From the NCBI RefSeq assembly GCF_030812855.1, contig NZ_JAUSTK010000028.1:1-64000 (forward strand): a stretch of DNA of 64,000 nt. Reading direction: 5' to 3'. Every line of letters begins with the position of its first letter. The stretch's first letter is position 1. The position numbers were made by a program, and so were the translations under genes. Source of the DNA: Paenibacillus wynnii (GTDB lineage: Bacteria > Bacillota > Bacilli > Paenibacillales > Paenibacillaceae). This document shows, piece by piece, positions 41,169-50,322 of this stretch. Under the pieces are notes generated by a model, which saw only the letters and a list, made by a program, of their open reading frames with translations, was not told the origin of the DNA and did not search any database.

Positions 41169-42305
41169 ATGAATTTGCTTCAAGCGCTTTTCTTCCCACC
41201 GGAACAACCTGGTGGAGTCTCTTCGATGATCCCGTATCTTCAGGAACGCTTTCGTTCAAGCCGTTGGGAAATGGACCTCTTCTGGCTGCCTAAGCGGATT
41301 CGTAACAAGGGTCATGAGGAGATACTTTTTGAGACATTTGACTGGACACAATACGCCGAAAGTCCAATTGTGCAAAAATATATACAAACGTATCGCGATT
41401 ATTTATGGTGGACGAGACTTCGTGTAAACAAGAAATATGATCTTATTCATGCACATCATCCTATTGCCGGTTTAGCAATGAAAAAAGTGTTTCCAGACGT
41501 TCCATTGATTCAAACTCTGCACTCTAGTTATGAGCGTGAGTTGATATTAAACGGGGCAATTGTAGAGAATGGATTGGAGCATCAGTTCCTGGTGTCTATA
41601 TATCGTGAGCTGGAGCATGTCAGTGAGCGGTTAATGACGGTGTCGCTCTCCTTTGCCGAATATCTCTCTCCTTATATTGCTGAGCCTTCTCAAATTGGAG
41701 TCATTCCGAACGGCTTCGATGAGAAAAGATTCAAACCTGTTTCCCATGACAACAGCATTCCACAATTGGTTACGGTAACCCGCCTTGTCCCGGCGAAAGG
41801 GATTGACACTTTGATTAAGGCTTGTGCCGAATTAAAGAAACGCGGACATGAATATGTCCTGCATATTATCGGGGACGGACCTTCACGGACGGATCTGGAG
41901 AGCCTGGCCCAATCTCTTGGGATATATAATGAGACTATTTTCTACGGGTATACGCTGCATCCGGAGGAGTTCATGCCGTTCTTTGATATTTTTGTTCTAC
42001 CCTCAAGAGCGGAAGCGTTCGGTTCTGTATTTGCAGAAGCTGCACTTAGCTGCCTTGCCTTGGTAGGCACGAATGTAGGCGGAATTCCGGAACAGATTGA
42101 AGATGGAGTGAATGGATTACTGGTCAATCCTGACGATGAGCTGGCCCTAGCAGATGCTCTCGAAAAGGTTATAGCCGATCCTTCCTACCGGTATGAGCTT
42201 TCGCGTTCGGCTTGGGAGAAAGCAAAAAGCCTGTATTCGCTGACACGGGTCGCCAATGAGCTGAAGAAGACTTATCTGCAATACCACCCGGGAACTAAGG
42301 GGTGA
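41169..42305 (+). CDS. Glycosyltransferase family 4 protein
   Basis: 378 residues. GT-B fold: N-terminal half with PPEQPGGVSSMIPYLQERF (donor-loop glycines) and LIHAHHPIAGL; C-terminal half with VTVTRLVPAKGIDTLIKA, HIIGDGPSR, and the FVLPSRAEAFGSVFAEA block whose Glu residues bind the nucleotide-sugar. Retaining transferase for a lipid, polysaccharide or wall polymer; acceptor unknown. ATG 41169 lies about 9 bp after AAGGGGA. The next gene begins within 6 bp of its stop. Confidence 0.88.
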   Translation: MNLLQALFFPPEQPGGVSSMIPYLQERFRSSRWEMDLFWLPKRIRNKGHEEILFETFDWTQYAESPIVQKYIQTYRDYLWWTRLRVNKKYDLIHAHHPIAGLAMKKVFPDVPLIQTLHSSYERELILNGAIVENGLEHQFLVSIYRELEHVSERLMTVSLSFAEYLSPYIAEPSQIGVIPNGFDEKRFKPVSHDNSIPQLVTVTRLVPAKGIDTLIKACAELKKRGHEYVLHIIGDGPSRTDLESLAQSLGIYNETIFYGYTLHPEEFMPFFDIFVLPSRAEAFGSVFAEAALSCLALVGTNVGGIPEQIEDGVNGLLVNPDDELALADALEKVIADPSYRYELSRSAWEKAKSLYSLTRVANELKKTYLQYHPGTKG

Positions 42306-42310
42306 CTGCT

Positions 42311-43660
42311 ATGATTCCGTTCCGTTTTCTGCATGCTGCAGATTTACATTTAGACAGCCGGTTTACCGGGCTGACTCATATTCCGCCAGCTGTAAGATCG
42401 CTGCTGCGGGAGTCCACCTTTGCCGCCCTCGGGCGGCTTGTTGGCGTGGCTATTAAGGAACAGGTTGATTTTGTGGTGATCAGCGGAGATGTGTATGATG
42501 TCTCTGATTCTTCACTCCAGGGACAACTCAGATTCCAGGAGGCGCTTCAGGAGTTGGGAAGTGCGGGTATTGGAGTGTTCATGATTCATGGTAACCACGA
42601 TCCGTTGGATGGGCCGCGGTTGGTCAGTAATCCACCGAAGCATGTTACGGTGTTTGGTAGTGATACACCTGAATATGTAACCGCTACACGACGTTCAGAC
42701 GGGTGTGAAGTTGCTGTTATAAGCGGACTATCCTACCCCACCATGAAGGTAATTGAGAACACGGCACAAAGATTTAAACGCAAGCCAGGTTGTGAATTGT
42801 ACCACATCGCTCTGCATCATTGTAATGTCGACGGGGATCTACAGCATGAAACTTACGCTCCATGCAGCCGAAAGGATCTCATTGAAAAAGGTTATGATTA
42901 TTGGGCGCTGGGGCACATACATACGAGAAGTATTTTGCTTGAGCGCCCCTTCATTGTATATCCGGGGAATATCCAGGGGCGAAGCATCAAGGAAACCGGT
43001 GCAAAGGGCTGTTACGTTGTTGATGTGAATGAGGACGGTGCTACTTCCCTTAAGTTTCATGAACTGGATGTTGTACGATGGCAAGTCCGGGAAATATCCA
43101 TTCAAGGGCTGAAGGATGAAACCCAATGGATTGAAGCGGTCGAACGGGCTTTAAAAGAAATTAGAGAAGAACATCCCCAGATGATGTCCGTTGTTCGGTT
43201 TCAGTTAACAGGGCGAGGTGCAGTTCACAGGCTGCTAACTGAAAAAGGGGCCGTGGCGGACCTGTTAAGTGAGCTGCAGCGCCGTGAAGGGATCAAAGCG
43301 GAACAAAAGGCATTTCAGGGATTAGTCTGGACAGAGGGCTTCGCCGTGGAAACCGGTGTGGAGATGGATCGAGAACGACTTTTGCAGGAGGACAGTTTTC
43401 TGGGTGAACTGCTCCGTTTCGCAAATTTCAGTAAAGAGTCTACAGAAGAGCTCGATGTTTTGTTTCGCAGTGCCCTTGCGCCTATGATGGAGAACCGTGA
43501 GCTGAGAAGGATTTTGTCTGAGACCGGAGTGGAAGAGAAGCGCAACTGGCTGGAGCGGGCTGCTGAGCTGGGAGCAACACTGCTGAGCGGGGTGGAAGAG
43601 TCCGGGAAGGATGAACAAAAAGCGGCTTTTCACGGTCAAGATGGAGGACTGGATACATGA
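42311..43660 (+). CDS. yhaO: DNA repair exonuclease of SbcD/Mre11 type, YhaO-like
   Basis: 449 residues. Metallophosphoesterase motifs: FLHAADLHLDS, VISGDVYD, MIHGNHDPLD, LHHCN and WALGHIHTR. A C-terminal helical region of about 180 residues follows. It pairs with the ATPase whose ATG overlaps its stop, as YhaO/YhaN do in B. subtilis, forming a two-subunit DNA-processing nuclease. ATG 42311 has AAGGGG 10 bp upstream; a GTG three codons earlier is the alternative. Confidence 0.9.
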   Translation: MIPFRFLHAADLHLDSRFTGLTHIPPAVRSLLRESTFAALGRLVGVAIKEQVDFVVISGDVYDVSDSSLQGQLRFQEALQELGSAGIGVFMIHGNHDPLDGPRLVSNPPKHVTVFGSDTPEYVTATRRSDGCEVAVISGLSYPTMKVIENTAQRFKRKPGCELYHIALHHCNVDGDLQHETYAPCSRKDLIEKGYDYWALGHIHTRSILLERPFIVYPGNIQGRSIKETGAKGCYVVDVNEDGATSLKFHELDVVRWQVREISIQGLKDETQWIEAVERALKEIREEHPQMMSVVRFQLTGRGAVHRLLTEKGAVADLLSELQRREGIKAEQKAFQGLVWTEGFAVETGVEMDRERLLQEDSFLGELLRFANFSKESTEELDVLFRSALAPMMENRELRRILSETGVEEKRNWLERAAELGATLLSGVEESGKDEQKAAFHGQDGGLDT

Positions 43661-46600
43661 GAATTCAGCGGCTGGAGATTAGCGGTTTTGGTCGTCTGCG
43701 TAATGTAGAGATAGAATTGGGAGATGGAGTCACGGTGCTTTATGGGCGTAATGAGGCGGGCAAAAGTACCTTGCTTCAATTCATGCGCTCTATGCTGTTT
43801 GGTATCCCTTCAAGGAGTAATCTGCTGGAGAGATATGAACCAGCTACAGGAGGCCTTCACGGAGGCGTCATGACGGCGGTTGACAGGGAGGGTGGAAGCT
43901 GGAGGATTCACCGTTATAACGCGGGCTCTACAGGACAGGGCAAGAATGAAAAGCTGACTGTAACCTTAAACCGCCAGGATGGGACGATAGAAGAGCTGGG
44001 CCAGAGCGAACTGGAACGAAAACTGCTCGGTGGCATCTCACGCAGCATGTTCCGTCAATTGTTCGCCGTCACCTTGGACGAGCTTCAGCAGTTGGCAGCA
44101 CTCCAGTCGGAGGAAATGAGCAGCTACTTATTTCATGCGGGAATGGGGGGCGGCGGAGATATCATGCGCGCGGAGCGGCGACTTCTCGCGGAGGCCGATA
44201 GGCTGTATAAGCCGCGCGGCAAGCTGCAGGAAGCGGCCCAAATATTGCAGGCTATGGAGAAGCTCGAACTTCAAATTGCGGAGAGTCGTTCGTATTTACC
44301 GCGCTACAACGAGAACATTACTGCTCTTGCAACTACGGAAAATGAACTATCGGAGCTGGAAGCGAGCCGCATTCATACCAGCATTCGGCTTAACCGTCTG
44401 CGGAAGGCCTTGGAAGTACGTGAAGTTTGGCTGAAATGGAGCGAAGCTCGGCTTGAGCTAACTGAACTGCCGATTCTTGACTCCTTTCCGCAGGATGCAG
44501 TGGCCCGTTGGGAAGGTCTTGAGGGAGAAATCAGAAATGCGGAAGGGCTAGTTGCCCGATTAGAGCGAAGCCAAAAGGAGCTCTTTACGGAACTTGAGGA
44601 GAGTCAACCGGATGAGCTTCTTATCGCACAAGGGCCAGCAATCGAGAGCCTGGAACGCCGTCGTGGGGGATACGAGGATCGTAGACTGGAACGTCAGCGG
44701 CTGGCAGGTGAACTCCGGTCGGTACAGGATCATCTGGGGAGGCTCCTGCGAACTATCCATACCGACTGGAGCTCTGCCGAGCTGGCTTCGTTTCCAGGCG
44801 CAGCGGTAGACCGTGAAGCTGCGCGGCGTTATGCGGCGACATTTGCGGCTTATGACCGCCGCATGGAGGAACTTGGCGCCGAGCGCTATGCTCTGCGCTC
44901 GCGTCTTGCTGCGGCAGCCGCAGAGCTGCAGGCGGCGGATCGGGCACTGGCGCGGGAGCAAGCCGCCGGTGCCGAGCTGTTCGCCGCGCTGCGTCCCGTA
45001 AGCGCGCATGAAACAGCGCAGCTGTGGGATGAGCTGCAGCAGGCCGCCGAGCATTGGCGCGAAGGTCTGCTGCGCACGCCGCAGAGCAGCCGCGGCGGTG
45101 AGAGCGAGGCCATGCTGCGCCAGCGCATGGCCTCGCTCTATCGGCGCCTGCTGCTCGCCGGCGCAGCGCTGACGGTGCTGCTGCCGTCAGCGCTGTGGCT
45201 GACCGGGGCGCCGCCGGTCAGCGCCTGGATCGCGCTAGGCCTGCTGGCCGCCGCCGATCTGACCCTTTGGGCCGGCGTGCTTGCGCAGCGCCGGCCGAAC
45301 CTGTCCCCGCCTGAGTCCGGCGGGGACGGCAGCGCAGCCGAGATGCTTCGGCTGCGGGGGCTGCTGCTCTCCGGCGCTGCGCCGGAGAGCGACACAAGCG
45401 GCCGACCGGCGCCGCGCCGGTCAACCGCCAACCCAACCGCCGCCAGCCCTGATGCAAGCGGGCTGGAGGCGGGGATGAAGGAGCTCCGCAAGCTGATGGA
45501 CGCTTGGGGAGCCTGGCAGCAACGCTTGGTGAAACTGACGCAGGACCGCGATGCTGCGAGGACAGAATTGGAGTCCTTGACCGGGCAGGAAAAGGTGCTG
45601 GCGGACGAGCTGGACCAAGCGGAGAGATCCTTTCAAGACACAGTTGCGCGTTATGAACAATGGCTACTGGAGCATAACCTGCCTGACGGGTTATCACCTG
45701 AAGGGCTGCCTGATATATTCAGCATTGTAGAACAAGGTAATGAATTGCTGCGCCAGGAAAGCAAATTATCGCATCGATTGAAGGAGCTGGAGCAGGAGTG
45801 TACGGTCTTCGAAGAGGAGTGCCGGTCTCTGGCTAATCAATGTGGAACTGAAATAGATTCCATAACACGTCTTAGTTGGCTAGAGGCGCGTAAGAGCGAT
45901 TTGGAACAGATGAAGGCTACAATGCTGCGCCGTGAAAGTCTAACCCTAAGCATGGTTAAAATAGAAGAGGAACTAGCTGAGAGCCGCCGGGAGCTTGATG
46001 AATTGAAGGTGCGACGCACGGATTTGCTGATCGAAGGGGAGGCTGCTAGCGGAGAAGACTTCCTGCGGAGTGCTGCTGCTATGATTCAACGGATAGAGTT
46101 GACCAAATCAATCAGGCAGTGGGAGCTTGTTATGTTCAGCGGTCTCAGTGCCGAGGGGACAGCAGAGGTCTTGAAGCTTCTGGATCATATGGATTTTTCA
46201 GTGCTGAATGAAGAATATTTACTTCTAGAGACCACTGTAGCGGAGGAAGAAGAAAGACGTAACCGTCTTCTGCAGCAGCGGGGTAAGCTCCTGCAGGAAC
46301 AGGAGAACTTGAAGGAGCGCTGTCTCGAGGATTCCCCTCTTCAGCGCTTGGAGGAGCAGCGGGCTGCACTGCGGGACCTTGCGGAGCAATACGCGATTAC
46401 AGTTCTAGCAGCCGAATTAATAGGGAGAACCCGCCGGATTTATGAGCAGGAGAAGCAACCGCAGGTATTGCTGCTCGCATCCACTTATTTCGAGCACTTG
46501 ACTGAAGGGGAATATCGGCGAGTCGTGATGACACTAGGACATAAGGTACTCAAAGCAGAGCACAAGGATACTGGATTAATTGACAGCGGTCTGCTCAGTA

Positions 46601-46848
46601 GGGGGACCGCTGAGCAGTTGTATCTGGCTCTAAGACTGGCTCTAGCAGAGACAATGACTCGTCAGGCTCCTTTGCCGCTGCTGTTCGACGATTTATTCGT
46701 TAACTTTGATGAACAACGACTGCATGCAGCCCTTACATTACTCGGGAAAATGTCCGTTTCCAGGCAGGTTGTGATGATGACCTGTCATCGGCATGTTGCT
46801 GAAGCGACAATCGCGCTGATTCCGGCAGCAAAGATTATTTCCGTGTAA
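43657..46848 (+). CDS. yhaN: SbcC/Rad50-type ATPase, YhaN-like
   Basis: 1063 residues. Walker A YGRNEAGKSTLLQF (about residue 28) at the N-terminus; signature LLSRGTAEQLYLALRLAL and Walker B LPLLFDDLFVNFDE at the C-terminus. Long coiled coils lie between. Two hydrophobic segments at about residues 495-545 (LYRRLLLAGAALTVLLPSAL, WIALGLLAAADLTLWAGVL) mark the YhaN type and suggest membrane association. The central codons (44810-45480) are far more G+C-rich than the rest. Overlaps yhaO by 4 bp and the convergent YkvI-like gene by 14 bp. Confidence 0.92.
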   Translation: MRIQRLEISGFGRLRNVEIELGDGVTVLYGRNEAGKSTLLQFMRSMLFGIPSRSNLLERYEPATGGLHGGVMTAVDREGGSWRIHRYNAGSTGQGKNEKLTVTLNRQDGTIEELGQSELERKLLGGISRSMFRQLFAVTLDELQQLAALQSEEMSSYLFHAGMGGGGDIMRAERRLLAEADRLYKPRGKLQEAAQILQAMEKLELQIAESRSYLPRYNENITALATTENELSELEASRIHTSIRLNRLRKALEVREVWLKWSEARLELTELPILDSFPQDAVARWEGLEGEIRNAEGLVARLERSQKELFTELEESQPDELLIAQGPAIESLERRRGGYEDRRLERQRLAGELRSVQDHLGRLLRTIHTDWSSAELASFPGAAVDREAARRYAATFAAYDRRMEELGAERYALRSRLAAAAAELQAADRALAREQAAGAELFAALRPVSAHETAQLWDELQQAAEHWREGLLRTPQSSRGGESEAMLRQRMASLYRRLLLAGAALTVLLPSALWLTGAPPVSAWIALGLLAAADLTLWAGVLAQRRPNLSPPESGGDGSAAEMLRLRGLLLSGAAPESDTSGRPAPRRSTANPTAASPDASGLEAGMKELRKLMDAWGAWQQRLVKLTQDRDAARTELESLTGQEKVLADELDQAERSFQDTVARYEQWLLEHNLPDGLSPEGLPDIFSIVEQGNELLRQESKLSHRLKELEQECTVFEEECRSLANQCGTEIDSITRLSWLEARKSDLEQMKATMLRRESLTLSMVKIEEELAESRRELDELKVRRTDLLIEGEAASGEDFLRSAAAMIQRIELTKSIRQWELVMFSGLSAEGTAEVLKLLDHMDFSVLNEEYLLLETTVAEEEERRNRLLQQRGKLLQEQENLKERCLEDSPLQRLEEQRAALRDLAEQYAITVLAAELIGRTRRIYEQEKQPQVLLLASTYFEHLTEGEYRRVVMTLGHKVLKAEHKDTGLIDSGLLSRGTAEQLYLALRLALAETMTRQAPLPLLFDDLFVNFDEQRLHAALTLLGKMSVSRQVVMMTCHRHVAEATIALIPAAKIISV

Positions 46849-47950
46849 TTCGTGTTACAGGTTGAGTATGTAGATAGACATCGCCATTATTTATAGAGGT
46901 ATTGTTATTTCTGGGGGGAGGGTTCACTGGGCTGAGAATCAGCTTATATACCCATACTATTGATAACCCCCCAAAGATTGGATAGAACAGCGATAACAGT
47001 GAACTGAAGCCGAATTGGCTCAAGGCATAACAGATGACCATCACTCCTGGTGTAATGAGCTTCGGTGCAATGGGCAAATGCTGTTTCAACTGCGCAGTGA
47101 CACCATATATGTCAGCAACAAAGGTACTGAAGATTTCAAGGAAAATAAGCAGTAAGTATACAAACTGTACAATGCTGCCCAATTGAAAAGCAATACTGCC
47201 CATTGGAATCTCAAATTGCAGGATTCCAGGCATTTGCGCACTCATCGCGAAATGAGCAGTCAACAGCATAAAGCCGATTCCTGCACCGCCAAGGATGCCT
47301 CCCCATTTCAAAGCTCTAACATCCTTGGTATGTCGTGCAAGGGGAACCAGCACAGCCTGAGCCATCCCCAGATTAAAGGCAGTGTACAATATAGGTGATA
47401 ACCAGGCCCGTAACGGGCTGCGATCCGTATCAAGCCATAAGAAATGTCCTGCTTCAGGTATTGTAAGGGTATTAATCACGATGATGATTGATAGGGTAAG
47501 CATCAATGGTACAACGGTGCTGTTGATTTGCATAATTCCTGATATCCCTCGTCTTAGAAGAAAATAAGATCCTACGATAGTCAGCAGCAACCCGGTTTGA
47601 TAATGGAGTCCCAGATGTTCTTCGAAAATAGCTCCCGCCCCGGCCAGCATGATACTGTTGACACCAATTAAAATGAGAAGTGTAAAAAGACTTATAAGGC
47701 TTCCGGCATATTCTCCGAATAGATGCCGATTGAAGTCTTCATAGGACTCGGCTTCGATCCGCTGTGCAATGATCATCATTTTGGTGCCAAGCCACATAAA
47801 TAGCATAGTGGATAGCAGAATGGTCAGCATCGCCCAGCGGCCGTATTGAGTAAAAAACTGAAGAATTTCCTGTCCTGTAGCGAAACCGGCACCGACTATA
47901 GTGCCGATATAAGTGAAAGCAATCTGTAAAGTGCGGACCTTTGTTTTCAT
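46835..47950 (-). CDS. YkvI-like membrane protein
   Basis: 371 residues with about ten membrane segments. The N-terminal TYIGTIVGAGFATGQEILQFF is the YkvI/GerAB-APC-like motif, with unwound helix glycines. Likely a secondary transporter of the APC superfamily; substrate unknown. The C-terminal 30 residues are polar and Asn/Thr-rich. Convergent with yhaN, overlapping by 14 bp; divergent from xpt. Confidence 0.85.
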   Translation of the reverse strand: MKTKVRTLQIAFTYIGTIVGAGFATGQEILQFFTQYGRWAMLTILLSTMLFMWLGTKMMIIAQRIEAESYEDFNRHLFGEYAGSLISLFTLLILIGVNSIMLAGAGAIFEEHLGLHYQTGLLLTIVGSYFLLRRGISGIMQINSTVVPLMLTLSIIIVINTLTIPEAGHFLWLDTDRSPLRAWLSPILYTAFNLGMAQAVLVPLARHTKDVRALKWGGILGGAGIGFMLLTAHFAMSAQMPGILQFEIPMGSIAFQLGSIVQFVYLLLIFLEIFSTFVADIYGVTAQLKQHLPIAPKLITPGVMVICYALSQFGFSSLLSLFYPIFGGLSIVWVYKLILSPVNPPPRNNNTSINNGDVYLHTQPVTRITRK

Positions 47951-48115
47951 TTCATGGATCTCCCCCTATATGCCTTTAGCAGGATTGCCTTGTGCAGTCC
48001 ATATAGTACAGGTTATGATGAGGAACAGAAGGACATGACTTCCGCCTGTCCCTGCCTATGGGTATTTATTACAGCGGAAGGTCTGCAATTATAAAGGTAA
48101 TGGAGGTTCGAAATC

Positions 48116-48688
48116 ATGGAAGTATTGAAGCAGCGGATTTTGGAAGAGGGTATTGTCGTTTCGGATCAGGTGCTGAAGCTGGATGCTCTGCTAAATCATC
48201 AGGTTGATCCCCAACTGACGATGGATATGGGACGGGAGTTTGCTGGGCGATTTGCGGATAGTGGGATTACCCGTATAGTAACCGTAGAGTCTTCGGGTAT
48301 TGCCGTAGCATTTGCCACCGCTTTCGTAATGAATGTGCCGCTGGTATTTGCACGCCGCAAGAAGACATTGCTAGCTGATCCAGATGCACTGTGCGAAAGA
48401 GTGCCTTCCTTCACCAAAGGTATTGTTACCGACATTATGTTATCACGCCAGTTTATAGGGCCGGAGGATAAGATCTTATTTATTGATGATATTATAGCGA
48501 ACGGTGATGCAGCACGGGGGTTGATTAAGATCATTCAGCGCTCCGGAGCTGAGCTTGTCGGGTTGGGCGTAGTTGTTGAAAAGAGCTTTCAGGCAGGTGC
48601 CCGTACGATTAGAGAGCAAGGCATCCGTTTGGAGTCTCTGGTTAGAATTAAGTCTCTAAGCGAAGGAAAGATTGTTTTTGAAGATTAA
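48116..48688 (+). CDS. xpt: Xanthine phosphoribosyltransferase
   Basis: 190 residues. PRPP motif ILFIDDIIANGDAARGL (about residue 125) and the N-terminal VDPQLTMDMGREFA match Xpt. It salvages xanthine to XMP. GGAGGTTCGAAATC precedes ATG 48116. I looked for the purine riboswitch normally found before Bacillus xpt and see none in the 165 bp upstream; instead an ACTTCCGC/GCGGAAGGT hairpin with a 25-nt loop spans about 48039-48072. pbuX does not follow. Confidence 0.93.
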   Translation: MEVLKQRILEEGIVVSDQVLKLDALLNHQVDPQLTMDMGREFAGRFADSGITRIVTVESSGIAVAFATAFVMNVPLVFARRKKTLLADPDALCERVPSFTKGIVTDIMLSRQFIGPEDKILFIDDIIANGDAARGLIKIIQRSGAELVGLGVVVEKSFQAGARTIREQGIRLESLVRIKSLSEGKIVFED

Positions 48689-48779
48689 TCGGGAATTGGC
48701 CCCATTTTTGAAACAACTGCTTTTCACCCTCTAAGTTTTCCTTTATAATAAAAATAGACATAGGAGAGGAGGCGTCACA

Positions 48780-49097
48780 ATGGGGAAAGAACCGGTGACA
48801 GAGCAATTTTTTATAGATAAATTAACCGAGGCTAAGGATCACTTCGAGCGCGCTTTGGATTGCAAACATACGGAGTTTGATGATCTTTATCCCTATATGA
48901 TTGAACATCCTCAGTTTTTTTGGTACAAACGCTATGTAGCCTGGTCAGAGTTACTGACCATCAAGGGGCTTTGTGAGGAGCTGTCCTACTCCTGGAGGGA
49001 GAAGTTTACAGCCAAGCAAGTGGAGTATCTTGAACAACGAGTGATGTCTGCTAAAGTTCTCGACTTTTGGTTTGAGAAGAATGAAGCGCTAATATAG
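48780..49097 (+). CDS. Hypothetical protein, 105 aa
   Basis: ATG 48780 after GAGAGGAGG. Soluble, rich in Glu, Lys and aromatic residues (EHPQFFWYKRYVAWSELLTI, YSWREKFTAKQVEYLEQRVM). Predicted mostly helical. Family not recognised. A terminator at 49140 makes it a single-gene unit. Confidence 0.7.
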   Translation: MGKEPVTEQFFIDKLTEAKDHFERALDCKHTEFDDLYPYMIEHPQFFWYKRYVAWSELLTIKGLCEELSYSWREKFTAKQVEYLEQRVMSAKVLDFWFEKNEALI

Positions 49098-49139
49098 GTG
49101 AATTGGATAAGAGAGGCATAATCTCTTAATTGCTTACAT

Positions 49140-49173
49140 GAGACCCAATGATTTATCATTGTGGTCTTTTTTA
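49140..49173 (+). terminator. Terminator
   Basis: AGACCCAATGAT and ATCATTGTGGTCT pair around TT, followed by TTTTTA. Confidence 0.85.
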
Positions 49174-49215
49174 TACTCCGTGTGTTCGACTAGTATGAAG
49201 GAAGGGGGATAGAGA

Positions 49216-49431
49216 ATGATTAGTGATGATCAACTGAATGAATACCGAATCTCAGGCGAGAAAATTCGTGTGGTACGTGACGGATTGGAAAGTAATGATG
49301 TTAAGGGGATTGTACTGGCCTGGGATGATACTCAAGTCATGGTCCGCCGCCCGAACCGTCGGGTGGTGAAGCTGGACCGGAATTATATCTTCCAGCCTTT
49401 TACTGAACCTAGGGCAGATATCTTGTCTTAA
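49216..49431 (+). CDS. Hypothetical protein, 71 aa
   Basis: GAAGGGGGATAGAGA precedes ATG 49216. A small beta-rich protein: KIRVVRDGLESNDVKGIVLA, then DDTQVMVRRPNRRVVKLDRN. The strand pattern resembles an SH3/Sm-like barrel, which is inference only. Terminator at 49466. Confidence 0.7.
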   Translation: MISDDQLNEYRISGEKIRVVRDGLESNDVKGIVLAWDDTQVMVRRPNRRVVKLDRNYIFQPFTEPRADILS

Positions 49432-49465
49432 GATAGTCTTCAACTATATAATAATACATCTTTAA

Positions 49466-49510
49466 AAAGGCTCCCCTCTCATAGCAAAATGAGCTGGGAG
49501 CCTTATTTGT
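49466..49510. terminator. Terminator
   Basis: AAGGCTCCC and GGGAGCCTT form the outer stem, with CAT/ATG inside, followed by ATTTGT. It sits between convergent genes and may serve both. Confidence 0.85.
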
Positions 49511-49521
49511 CTTACAGTGCT

Positions 49522-49968
49522 TTATAGCGTCAGTGCCAGCTGCTCCACATGTTCCTCACGGTTGAGAACGGAGAATTCAGTAGCGAGGCCGAGGTATGCA
49601 CGCATTCGCAGCATCATTTCACGGCGAAAGCCCGGCCACAAAATATTAAGCTCACCAGGGCATTCTCTGCAAATATACCGGGCGACTACTCCTTGTACAT
49701 CCTGAAGAATAGTAATGATTCTTAGATCATGAAGATCCAGCTCACGCTTGACCTCCTTTAGCATTAAAGATGTCTTCTTGGCTCCGGTGGATACCAGTTC
49801 CATATACAGCTGTGGTGTCTTGAACAGACCGCTCTTACCGATGACACGGCAATCACGCTCAAAGACTTTATGAATGAAGGTTAGCAGCAGGTAGCTTCTT
49901 ACGAGTGACAGTTCTTCTTGAGTTATATCCCTTGCTGCGTCTTGAGTAGATATCTTAGTAGTCGCCAT
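49522..49968 (-). CDS. Hypothetical protein, 148 aa
   Basis: GAGGTGATTTAT precedes ATG 49968; a longer frame reaching 50019 has no ribosome binding site. Soluble helical protein (EELSLVRSYLLLTFIHKVFE, TPQLYMELVSTGAKKTSLML) with a single CREC pair (CRECPGE) near residue 105. Family not recognised. Divergent from tRNA-Leu. Confidence 0.75.
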   Translation of the reverse strand: MATTKISTQDAARDITQEELSLVRSYLLLTFIHKVFERDCRVIGKSGLFKTPQLYMELVSTGAKKTSLMLKEVKRELDLHDLRIITILQDVQGVVARYICRECPGELNILWPGFRREMMLRMRAYLGLATEFSVLNREEHVEQLALTL

Positions 49969-50082
49969 ATAAATCACCTCATTTATAGGATGCGAACCTT
50001 TGTTCTCATTATAACCCAAACCGATCTATGAAAGCAATATTTATACAGAAAATAAAGTGAATTAATAAAATCTAAAAAAATG

Positions 50083-50111
50083 TTGACGATTATTTTTCAG
50101 CATGGTATGAT
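50083..50111 (+). promoter_or_regulatory. tRNA-Leu promoter
   Basis: TTGACG at 50083 and TATGAT at 50106 with exactly 17 bp between; transcription would start about 30 bp before the mature tRNA. Confidence 0.8.
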
Positions 50112-50148
50112 CTATCTTGTGACCGCGAGAGCGGAATCATCATAATAT

Positions 50149-50232
50149 GCGGTCGTGGCGGAATTGGCAGACGCGCACGGTTCAGGTCCGTGTGGTAGCA
50201 ATACCGTGGAGGTTCGAGTCCTCTCGACCGCA
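50149..50232 (+). tRNA. tRNA-Leu(CAG)
   Basis: 84 nt. Acceptor GCGGTCG/CGACCGC, D-arm with GAATTGGCAGAC, anticodon stem CACGG/CCGTG with loop TTCAGGT (anticodon CAG, reads CUG), a long variable arm typical of class II tRNAs, and T-arm GAGGTTCGAGTCCTC. The CCA end is not encoded. Followed by its own terminator. Confidence 0.96.
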
Positions 50233-50242
50233 TTAATAAGTA

Positions 50243-50282
50243 GAAAGCACCTATCGATACTAATCGGTAGGTGCTTTTTTTT
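50243..50282 (+). terminator. Terminator of tRNA-Leu
   Basis: AAAGCACCTATCGAT and ATCGGTAGGTGCTTT pair around ACTA, followed by Ts. Confidence 0.92.
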
Positions 50283-50322
50283 GCATGGTATATCAATTCC
50301 GCACATCACCCTCGCAGCGCTT

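Noticed and set aside
44813..45697. Additional genes on either strand in the G+C-rich part of yhaN
   Set aside because: High G+C removes stop codons from all frames; only the yhaN frame has motifs and a ribosome binding site.
42311..46848. Anti-phage nuclease-ATPase system
   Set aside because: Motifs and order match the YhaO/YhaN core DNA-repair pair widespread in Firmicutes; no defence neighbours.
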